Positions 1-5,170 of a stretch of 5,180 bases of DNA are shown here, in pieces (positions within the stretch are counted from its first letter, which is position 1; each line of letters opens with the position of its first letter). The position numbers and the translations under genes are program-made. The stretch lies in NCBI GenBank assembly GCA_029940345.1, contig JAOZRC010000437.1:1-5180 (forward strand). Reading direction: 5' to 3'. The stretch is from Desulfobacterales bacterium. Lineage in GTDB: Bacteria > Desulfobacterota > Desulfobacteria > Desulfobacterales > JAUCGF01. Below the pieces are notes generated by a model, which saw only the letters and a list, made by a program, of their open reading frames with translations, did not search any database and had not been told where the DNA came from.

Positions 1-15
1 TATATACTTTACTCG

Positions 16-50
16 TCAGTTACAAGTTTTAAGTGTTAAGTTTCAAGTTG
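16..50. repeat. Degenerate heptamer tandem repeat (YAAGTTT-like)
   Basis: About five consecutive 7-bp units can be read: TCAGTTA, CAAGTTT, TAAGTGT, TAAGTTT, CAAGTTG. The period is clear in the middle three or four units and weak at the edges. No open reading frame crosses it convincingly. It lies downstream of the stop of the metalloprotease gene. Function unknown; it may simply be a decayed microsatellite. Confidence 0.5.
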
Positions 51-61
51 ATACGTAACCC

Positions 62-111
62 ATTGAATTAATTGAAACTGATAAATTCAATATCATATTA
101 TTGGTTTCAAT
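62..111. repeat. AT-rich overlapping inverted repeats
   Basis: Two alternative pairings are visible. ATTGAATT at 62-69 pairs with AATTCAAT at 84-91. ATTGAAAC at 71-78 pairs with GTTTCAAT at 104-111, and the second pairing extends through TGATA (79-83) with TATCA (91-95), leaving a bulge at 96-103. AT-rich DNA gives such pairings by chance fairly often, so this is recorded as structure seen, without a function. Confidence 0.3.
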
Positions 112-128
112 CCCTACGTTTAAGCTAA

Positions 129-172
129 CGCGGGACAGCTTCCCGCGCTACAAAAGCACCAAAGTGTCCCGC
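129..172. repeat. GC-rich hairpin with a competing third arm
   Basis: CGCGGGA (129-135) and TCCCGCG (141-147) form a 7-bp stem with a 5-base loop. A third arm, GTCCCGC at 166-172, is the reverse complement of GCGGGAC at 130-136, so it could pair with the same 5' arm instead. The stem begins about 65 bases beyond the stop of the minus-strand gene that ends at 213. It could act as that gene's transcript end, but no clear T-run follows on the minus strand, so a rho-independent terminator is not supported. A dispersed GC-rich palindromic repeat is at least as likely. Confidence 0.45.
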
Positions 173-212
173 CTTATGCTGGTTGCCAAAGTTTATACGT
201 AATTCCTGTTCC

Positions 213-1328
213 TTACTTTATCAGTTTCACACCCTGCTTGTGTTCGGCAATTCCTTTGGAAATGACCATTTTTTGTCCGATACGGACGCCATCGTTTTGC
301 ACCTTGGCGTCGGTGCGTGGCGTCTTGCGGCTGAAACTTCCGATGCGGGGATAGCGATCGTGATAGTAAGCTTTTAATAAGGGGTCATCAACCTTTTGCA
401 ATGCTAATGATTCAGTCGGATTTTTCGTATGGGCTTGCAAATTCAGTTTGTCGCGAAACCCTTCAATGACGCCCACAGCAAAATCAGTTTTGCGATAGCG
501 GTTTAATTTTTTTTCCTGATTATAGATGTGCCAGCGTCCATCAATATAATTTTTTACAAAATCGTACACATAAGATGCAATTTGCAGGTTTTCCCTGGTT
601 CCGCTGATCTCCATCACGCGTCCCATTTTACCCTTTGCCAGCACAAAAGCGGGAACCCATATCCCTTTGACAAAATAGTAGTCTAAAAGTAAATGGCATA
701 GTCTGTACTCCTCGCGAAAATGGCGCAATGCGGGCTGCCCGATAAAAACAGTGTGATAATCCTGCGGCGTATGCCGCTCAATCAGTTCGATATTATATTT
801 GGCGATGAGTTTATGCGCTTTGGCCATGGCCGCTTCGGCCTCATGACGATTGCGGCTTTCGGCCAGCGCCATCAATTTTTTGACGCGCATCAGGATTTTA
901 TCCCCGGTATGCGCAGGTTTGTCCGTTACACGGTCGTCCAAGGCAGGAAACGCACCGGACGCTTTGGGATTGGCGCGTAGCATGAGGCAGGCTTTTTGAA
1001 ATAACGGGCCGTGGGGCGGTTCACCGAATGCGTGGAAAACCATATCCGCAACTTGATGTGCAATTTCATGCACCAGCACTTCGACAACCGCATCCCAGGA
1101 ATGGTTAAGCACGAGACTACGACTGATTCCGATTTCATTTTTTACGCAATACCAGCTCCCCAATCGGGTTTTATAATCGTGCAAACGAAAAAAAGGTTGG
1201 CGCAACGCATCCCGCAGGTTGCGATCTAACAACCACAACGCATTTTTCCATTCACACGCAAGTCCGTGCAAAATTCGATATTCTAAGGCTTCCTGGAGTT
1301 CTGTTTTTCGAGGGTTGTATGGGTTCAT
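213..1328 (-). CDS. SprT-like zinc metalloprotease fused to DUF2786
   Basis: This 371-residue protein has an N-terminal SprT-like domain (about residues 10-120). It carries the zinc-protease motif HEIAH at 87-91, with Glu88 as the expected catalytic base, and a PPHGPLF segment whose His106 is the likely third zinc ligand. A DUF2786 helical domain follows at about 143-182 (ILMRVKKLMALAES, then EAEAAMAKAHKLIAKYNIEL). Residues 190-360 resemble the domain usually found after DUF2786 (DUF7168-like), ending in a GVRIGQKM tail. SprT and Spartan relatives act on DNA-associated proteins in the cytoplasm; DUF2786 has no established role, so the substrate is unknown. No signal peptide or membrane segment is seen. 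The SprT zinc ribbon appears absent, with DUF2786 in its place. The ATG is preceded directly by an in-frame TGA, so it is the first ATG available; no clear Shine-Dalgarno is visible. The gene is separated from the kinase operon by a 228-bp repeat-bearing gap and is probably transcribed separately. Confidence 0.88.
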   Translation of the reverse strand: MNPYNPRKTELQEALEYRILHGLACEWKNALWLLDRNLRDALRQPFFRLHDYKTRLGSWYCVKNEIGISRSLVLNHSWDAVVEVLVHEIAHQVADMVFHAFGEPPHGPLFQKACLMLRANPKASGAFPALDDRVTDKPAHTGDKILMRVKKLMALAESRNRHEAEAAMAKAHKLIAKYNIELIERHTPQDYHTVFIGQPALRHFREEYRLCHLLLDYYFVKGIWVPAFVLAKGKMGRVMEISGTRENLQIASYVYDFVKNYIDGRWHIYNQEKKLNRYRKTDFAVGVIEGFRDKLNLQAHTKNPTESLALQKVDDPLLKAYYHDRYPRIGSFSRKTPRTDAKVQNDGVRIGQKMVISKGIAEHKQGVKLIK

Positions 1329-1373
1329 TCAATTACGCAACGCAGAAGACAGATTCAAAGACAAATAATCTTG

Positions 1374-1513
1374 GGCATCCTTAATTTTCCGGTTTACAAT
1401 TCGGAGGAGTGCCAAACTTGCAGTTTGGCATTCGGTACCCGCCAATGCTAAACTGTAAGTTTAGCACTCCGGAGAAAAGTATAAACCACTTTTAACATCA
1501 TAAGAAGGATGCC
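1374..1513 (+). repeat. 140-bp palindromic repeat element, left copy
   Basis: The ends are inverted: GGCATCCTT (1374-1382) and AAGGATGCC (1505-1513). The core is a 27-bp inverted repeat, 1406-1432 against 1444-1470, matching at 24 of 27 positions around an 11-base centre. Each arm is also a perfect 9-bp hairpin with a 3-base loop: TGCCAAACT/AGTTTGGCA at 1410-1430 and TGCTAAACT/AGTTTAGCA at 1446-1466. It aligns end to end without gaps to the reverse complement of 4906-5045, about 103 of 140 identical by hand count. The plus label marks this copy's orientation relative to the other. It starts 43 bases beyond the kinase operon stop. It has no coding capacity and looks like a non-autonomous MITE or a structured intergenic repeat. 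Confidence 0.85.
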
Positions 1514-1556
1514 TAATATGTTAATTTATTTAATGCGCGTTCCTTAATGAAGCACT

Positions 1557-3041
1557 TTACATCGGCAGCAGAACCGTAAAGGCAGTTCCTTTTCCAGGAG
1601 TGCTTGTTACATTGATCATACCATTCATTGAATCCACAAGCCCCTTCACAATCGGAAGTCCCAGTCCGGTTCCGGTCACAAAACGCGTTTTATCATCTTT
1701 AACTCGATAGAACCGTTCAAAAATATTTTCAAGGTGACGGGCTTCGATACCAAATCCGTTATCTGTCACCGCGACACGGATATTTATTCCGGCCAGATCA
1801 ATCCGCACCCGAATTTCACCACCATCTTGCGTATAATTGATCGCATTTGTGATCAGATTGCCGAAAATACTTTCCAGGGCAATGGGATCAGCGATCAGCT
1901 CCGGGATTTCATCGACGCCGGCTTCCAGCACAAGCGTTTGTTTCTTGTTATTGGCCTGCGCCTGAAGGAAATCGATGATATTGCGAAGCAATTCATCAAG
2001 GCGGACCTGCTTGGGAGCATGGCAGATCAGTCCCTCTTCAATACGGGAAAGGTCCAGGAGATCGCCAATCAAAGAGATCAATCCCTGGGTTTTTTCCTTG
2101 GCGCGCGCTAAAATATGATGGTCCTGATCGGGCATGTCCCCCATCATATCACGAATAACCAGGGCCAGTTGTTCATGGATGGTGGACAGCGGCGAACGCA
2201 GTTCATGCGTAACTTTGGCAACAAATTCGGATTTCAATTGGTCCAAAAGCCGCATAGACGAAATATCGTTGATGTTGACAACCGCACCCAGGCATTCATT
2301 GCGGTCGCCCAGAACCGGTTGCCCCTTTGCCAGGAGATGTTTATCGGATCCGATTTTGAATTCATAATTGGGAATATCGTCAAAATCGACATGGGCGCCG
2401 CGTGATATGTCCTTAATCAGGTCGCTTAACCCTTCATCCGGAACATATTCTTCTATATGGTTCCCCGGCTTCAAAGCGGGATCAAGATTAAGCAGTTGTC
2501 TGAAGGCCGGATTCATCAATACGACCTGTCCCTGTGTGTCAGTCACAACGACCCCGTCGGGAAGTGATTTTATAATTGTATGGATGCGGCTTTTTTCCTG
2601 CTCCAGATCGGTCAGGGTGCGGCTTTTTTCCTGCTCCAGTCTTTCAGCTTCACGCATCATCCGGATTTTATCCCAGGCCCGGTTCATTACGATACGCAGT
2701 TGATCTGGTTCAAACGGTTTGGGAATAAAATCATAAGCCCCGTTTTTCATCGCTTCAATGGCCGTTTCGACTGTGGCGAACCCGGTAATGATAATGACCA
2801 ATATGGAGGCATCCATTTCGCGCACACGCTCGAAAACATCCATTCCATCCATACCCGGCATTTTCAGATCAAGCAAAAGGATCGCCACGGACTCCAGGGC
2901 AAGCATTTCCAACGCCTTATCACCGCGGTCAGCGGTTTTAACCTGAAAGCCGATACGCTTCAGGATTCTGGCGGAGCCATCGCGAATATCGCGCTCATCG
3001 TCAACCACCATCACTTTAATTGTCTCCGGACTATTTTCCAC
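1557..3041 (-). CDS. Receiver-first hybrid histidine kinase (REC-PAS-HisKA-HATPase)
   Basis: This 494-residue cytoplasmic protein has no membrane segment. An NtrC-type receiver domain spans about 8-122, with acidic pair D14/D15, phospho-acceptor D58 (LLLDLKMPGMDG), T86 and K108 (IPKPF). A helical linker at 123-155 contains LEQEKSR twice, 11 residues apart. A PAS domain follows at about 153-262. HisKA (about 268-335) has phospho-acceptor H279 in THELRSPL. The HATPase domain (about 385-493) shows an N-box with N395 and N399, a G1 box DNGFGI at 427-432, an F-box FERFYR and a G2 box GTGLGL at 457-462. All catalytic residues are present. The receiver sits where an NtrC protein would continue into an AAA+ domain, but a kinase core follows instead, so the output is phosphotransfer. 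The start is GTG, one base after the upstream kinase stop, with AGGAG at 3048-3052. The upstream kinase is the obvious phosphodonor for D58 (inference). The target regulator is not in the window. Confidence 0.93.
   Translation of the reverse strand: MENSPETIKVMVVDDERDIRDGSARILKRIGFQVKTADRGDKALEMLALESVAILLLDLKMPGMDGMDVFERVREMDASILVIIITGFATVETAIEAMKNGAYDFIPKPFEPDQLRIVMNRAWDKIRMMREAERLEQEKSRTLTDLEQEKSRIHTIIKSLPDGVVVTDTQGQVVLMNPAFRQLLNLDPALKPGNHIEEYVPDEGLSDLIKDISRGAHVDFDDIPNYEFKIGSDKHLLAKGQPVLGDRNECLGAVVNINDISSMRLLDQLKSEFVAKVTHELRSPLSTIHEQLALVIRDMMGDMPDQDHHILARAKEKTQGLISLIGDLLDLSRIEEGLICHAPKQVRLDELLRNIIDFLQAQANNKKQTLVLEAGVDEIPELIADPIALESIFGNLITNAINYTQDGGEIRVRIDLAGINIRVAVTDNGFGIEARHLENIFERFYRVKDDKTRFVTGTGLGLPIVKGLVDSMNGMINVTSTPGKGTAFTVLLPM
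2585..2639 (-). repeat. 22-bp direct repeat, 33-bp period, inside the hybrid kinase gene
   Basis: Positions 2585-2606 and 2618-2639 are identical over 22 bases, starting 33 bp apart, so the reading frame is kept. They encode the two LEQEKSR copies (residues 135-141 and 146-152) in the helix joining the receiver to the PAS domain. The exact nucleotide identity suggests a recent in-frame duplication of one 11-residue unit. Eleven residues are close to three turns of alpha helix, so a coiled coil could absorb the insertion with little change of phase. Confidence 0.85.
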
Positions 3042-3042
3042 A

Positions 3043-4518
3043 TTAATCTCCTATGTTTTCATCTTTTGTCAAAGGCAATTGAATTATAAAGTTAGCGCCA
3101 CTATCAGGGTTGTTCTCAGCCGTTATCGTTCCACCGTGATTTTGGACAATTCCATAAACCAGGCTTAACCCCAGCCCGGTGCCCTTCCCCTCTTCTTTGG
3201 TGGTAAAAAACGGATCAAAAAGATGCTTCCGCACATCTTCCGCAATTCCCGGCCCGGTGTCCGCGATTTCAATGCTAACACATTTTTTATCAGGCAATAA
3301 ACGTGTGGTAGTAGTTAACTGGCCTTTACCATCCATCGCCTGGGCACCATTGAGGATAATGTTCATAAACAGATGATTCAATTGCTGGATGTCGGCCGGA
3401 ACCAAAGGAAGTTCAGGCGACAGATTTTTAATAATTGTAATATTATGAAACAGGGTCTGATTTTCCAGTAAAAACAGCGTCCGGGACAGTGCCTTGTTAA
3501 TGTCCTGAGGCTGCACCAAGTAATGGGTTTGGCGGCTGAATTCCAATAGTTCTTTCACTGTATCACGGCATCGTTGGGCATTTTCTAAGATACGGTGCAA
3601 ATCATCCTTCAGATTTTCTTCCAGTTCATACTCTTCTAAAATGAGTTTGGTAAACAGGGTAATGCCTCCCAGGGGATTATTCAACTGATGCGCGACGCCC
3701 GCCGCCAATTTCCCCAGGGAGGCCATTTTTTCAGCCTGAAGCAGTTGAACCTGCGTTTTCTCTAACTCTTCTTTTATTTTTAATTCTTCACGTAAATCAT
3801 GAAAAAAGCCGACGGTAGCGAATTCTTTCCATCTTTCATACACGATGGCGGCATTGAGGGCAATGGGAATGATTTCTTCGTCTTTACGTTTGAAGTCCGC
3901 TTTGTAGGATTTCAGTATGCCTTTGCCACCATATTCCTCACTACGCAGCTTGGTCATCACTTTTTGGGCGCCATCTCCCGGATAGACATCCCGGATGTCA
4001 AGGGATTGAAGCGCCTCTTTAATGCTATAGCCACTGATCTGCGCGGCGGCTTCATTGAAAATCAACGTTTTGCCATCCATATCAGCGGCAATAACAGCGA
4101 TAACCGAACTGTGAATCAGGTTTCCTAACAGGGCGTTGGTATGCTCTAATTTTTCTTCCAAAAGATTCAATCGGGGGAGTCCGAAATCCATCATGACAAA
4201 CGCTTCAATTTGACCGTCTGCAAAAACCGGGTATGAAAAAACACAAGGCATTTTCTTTTCGTCCAGCTTACCCGTCAACACTTGCCCTACTTTCAGTTTT
4301 TGCTCCATACCAATCTGTTTCGTAGGGCAATCTTCACAAGGGGCTCTTTTGTTGAAAAAGACATCATGGCATTTTCGTCCGATAAAATTATTTTGTTCGT
4401 CTCCGATAATTTTACCTCGCGTGGCTAATATTTTAAAATCCGGAGAAATAACAGCAATTTTACGTGGAAAAACGTTTAGCGCTTTGAACAGGTAGTTATC
4501 GGCAGAGTCTGTTCCCAT
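3043..4518 (-). CDS. Soluble PAS-PAS sensor histidine kinase with a cysteine cluster
   Basis: This 491-residue protein has no transmembrane segment or signal peptide, so it should sense a cytoplasmic cue. The N-terminal PAS-like domain (about 10-118) carries C50, H51, C61 and C64 (GRKCHDVFFNKRAPCEDCPT), with C92 further on. The cluster could bind a metal or act as a redox switch, but the ligand is unknown. A short helix leads to a second PAS domain (about 125-242). A coiled coil at about 243-262 precedes HisKA (about 262-330), with H277 in AHQLNNPLGG. The HATPase domain (about 375-485) has N386 and N390, G1 DTGPG at 420-424, F-box FDPFFTTK and G2 GKGTGLGL at 444-451. The kinase core is of the NtrB/AtoS-like type. 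Gln278 replaces the usual Glu or Asp next to the phospho-His. The ATG has AAAGGA four bases upstream (4523-4528). It is the first gene of a two-kinase operon and probably donates phosphate to the receiver of the downstream protein. Confidence 0.93.
   Translation of the reverse strand: MGTDSADNYLFKALNVFPRKIAVISPDFKILATRGKIIGDEQNNFIGRKCHDVFFNKRAPCEDCPTKQIGMEQKLKVGQVLTGKLDEKKMPCVFSYPVFADGQIEAFVMMDFGLPRLNLLEEKLEHTNALLGNLIHSSVIAVIAADMDGKTLIFNEAAAQISGYSIKEALQSLDIRDVYPGDGAQKVMTKLRSEEYGGKGILKSYKADFKRKDEEIIPIALNAAIVYERWKEFATVGFFHDLREELKIKEELEKTQVQLLQAEKMASLGKLAAGVAHQLNNPLGGITLFTKLILEEYELEENLKDDLHRILENAQRCRDTVKELLEFSRQTHYLVQPQDINKALSRTLFLLENQTLFHNITIIKNLSPELPLVPADIQQLNHLFMNIILNGAQAMDGKGQLTTTTRLLPDKKCVSIEIADTGPGIAEDVRKHLFDPFFTTKEEGKGTGLGLSLVYGIVQNHGGTITAENNPDSGANFIIQLPLTKDENIGD
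3048..3052 (-). promoter_or_regulatory. Shine-Dalgarno of the hybrid kinase, inside the upstream gene
   Basis: AGGAG on the minus strand lies within the last codons of the upstream kinase, six bases before the GTG at 3041. It fixes the GTG as the start. The closer ATG at 3043-3041, which overlaps the upstream TAA, is in another frame and reaches a stop within about ten codons. The arrangement implies translational coupling. Confidence 0.8.
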
Positions 4519-4625
4519 TTTATCCTTTTGTTAATGTCTATTGATAGTTAATAATCCGGATGGCAGGATATGGCGTTTGCGAATAATTGCCTGACACCTC
4601 TAACCACATTTTAAAGAATGTTGGA

Positions 4626-4653
4626 AAATTACAAAATTTCGAGTGTGTGTCAA
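4626..4653 (-). promoter_or_regulatory. Candidate sigma70-type promoter of the kinase operon
   Basis: On the minus strand a perfect TTGACA (4653-4648) is followed after 16 bases by TAATTT (4631-4626), a poor -10 match. It would give a leader of roughly 100 bases before the ATG at 4518. No better minus-strand promoter is visible closer to the gene. The -10 is weak, so this is a candidate only. Confidence 0.3.
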
Positions 4654-4689
4654 GCGTGAAGGATCAATTTTATTTTTTTACTTTCGCTT

Positions 4690-4792
4690 ATACCATTTGC
4701 GAAAATTAAACTCCAATCCAATTTTTGAACAACTTGCCAAAACAGAGTGTTTTCTTATTTTATATTGGGCGATTATTTAACACAAATGGTAT
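4690..4792. mobile_element. MITE-like element with 10-bp terminal inverted repeats
   Basis: ATACCATTTG at 4690-4699 and CAAATGGTAT at 4783-4792 are perfect reverse complements, with 83 AT-rich bases between them and no coding capacity. If the element is taken as 4691-4791 (101 bp), TTA occurs directly on both sides (4688-4690 and 4792-4794), which would fit a 3-bp target duplication. A 10-bp inverted pair in AT-rich DNA can arise by chance, and no transposase is present to compare ends with. The autonomous parent family is unknown. Confidence 0.45.
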
Positions 4793-4865
4793 TATCACTT
4801 TCCATAGATTTTCAGATAGTCAATTCATGCCACACTAAAATCGTTAAAAAATTTTGATTCATCTA

Positions 4866-4894
4866 TTGACACAATTGTCAGTTTAGCGGATAAT
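4866..4894 (+). promoter_or_regulatory. Near-consensus sigma70-type promoter facing right, with a possible operator
   Basis: TTGACA (4866-4871) is separated by 17 bases from GATAAT (4889-4894), matching the consensus at 11 of 12 positions with ideal spacing. TGACA (4867-4871) and TGTCA (4876-4880) form an inverted repeat with a 4-base gap that overlaps the -35, as an operator would. The predicted start is near 4901, just before the right copy of the 140-bp element. No gene follows inside the window, so it may drive a gene beyond 5180, drive a non-coding transcript, or be a promoter cut off from its gene by repeat insertion. Confidence 0.5.
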
Positions 4895-4905
4895 ATCAAA
4901 TTTGT

Positions 4906-5045
4906 GGCATCGTTCATTTTACCCTGAAAGTAGTTTACACTTAACCAGGGAGTGCTGAACCGAAGGTTTAGCATAGGCAAGCGCAAAATGCCAAACCTTC
5001 GGTTCAGCACTCCTCCGAATTGTTAACCAGAAAATGAAGGATGCC
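4906..5045 (-). repeat. 140-bp palindromic repeat element, right copy (inverted)
   Basis: The terminal inverted repeat is TGGCATCGTTCATTTT (4905-4920) against AAAATGAAGGATGCCA (5031-5046), matching at 15 of 16. The core inverted repeat is 4949-4974 against 4988-5013, matching at 25 of 26 around a 13-base centre. Both arms open with GGAGTGC/GCACTCC blocks, as in the left copy, and contain the same 9-3-9 hairpin layout. The copy is exactly as long as 1374-1513 but runs in the opposite orientation. AATTTG occurs directly on both sides of 4905-5046 (4899-4904 and 5047-5052), a possible 6-bp target duplication, although the right-hand copy overlaps the next repeat unit. Confidence 0.85.
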
Positions 5046-5063
5046 AAATTTGGCATCCTTCAT
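5034..5063. repeat. 30-bp perfect palindrome at the junction of two repeat units
   Basis: Two 15-base halves are exact reverse complements with no spacer, centred between 5048 and 5049. Each half contains ATGAAGGATGCC or its complement. The palindrome arises because the end of the 140-bp element (to about 5045) faces the start of the next unit (from 5052) across AAATTT. Perfect spacerless palindromes of this size can extrude as cruciforms and often mark recombination or insertion junctions. Confidence 0.9.
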
Positions 5064-5092
5064 ATAAGATTAAAAGTGGTTTACACTTTCCT
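5052..5092 (+). repeat. Solo end unit of the repeat family, copy 1
   Basis: This unit begins GGCATCCTTCAT and continues to AAAGTGGTTTACACTTT (5073-5089), resembling the end of the 140-bp element read from 4906 (GGCATCGTTCAT then AAAGTAGTTTACACTT). The GGAGTGC core that should follow is missing, so it is a terminus without its palindromic body. AAAGTG and CACTTT form a small internal hairpin. Confidence 0.7.
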
Positions 5093-5129
5093 CGCTGATC
5101 TACAAGGATTTAATTTAGTAAGGATTTTG

Positions 5130-5170
5130 GGCATCCTTCATAAGACAGCTAAAGTAGTTAACACTTTTTC
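5130..5170 (+). repeat. Solo end unit of the repeat family, copy 2
   Basis: This is a second unit, 78 bp after the first and in the same direction: GGCATCCTTCAT (5130-5141), then TAAAGTAGTTAACACTTT (5150-5167). The following bases (TTTCGATCTGT) resemble those after copy 1 (CCTCGCTGATCT), so the two look like tandem copies of a longer unit. The window ends ten bases later, so the array may continue. Confidence 0.65.

Noticed and set aside
104..120. GTTTCAATCCCTACGTT resembles the start of some CRISPR repeats
   Set aside because: Only one copy is present, with no second repeat at spacer distance on either side within the window. A single resemblance does not support an array, although the left edge leaves about 100 bases of uncertainty.
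183..377. 64-residue plus-strand reading frame
   Set aside because: It overlaps the 3' end of the well-supported metalloprotease gene on the other strand and shows no domain or ribosome site.
1406..1470. Rho-independent terminator of the kinase operon
   Set aside because: The hairpins are strong and lie downstream of the stop, but neither strand has a T-run after the stem. The same structure also occurs at 4949-5013, upstream of the operon, so a repeat element explains it better.
3041..3043. ATG overlapping the upstream TAA (TAATG) as start of the hybrid kinase
   Set aside because: It is out of frame with the receiver domain and terminates within about ten codons. The GTG two bases later is in frame and correctly spaced from AGGAG.
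2580..3089. 169-residue plus-strand reading frame
   Set aside because: It is antisense to the receiver domain of the hybrid kinase, whose motifs are unambiguous; its repetitive start (FFLLQ repeated) mirrors the 33-bp repeat.
4561..4590. TGGC and TTGC motifs suggesting a sigma54 promoter
   Set aside because: Neither TGGC (4561 or 4571) has a TTGC at the required -24/-12 spacing, and the motifs lie on the plus strand, pointing away from the kinase operon.
4825..5010. 61-residue minus-strand reading frame
   Set aside because: It runs across the palindromic element and the rightward promoter, has no recognisable domain, and its repeated MLN..RF segments simply reflect the inverted repeat arms.
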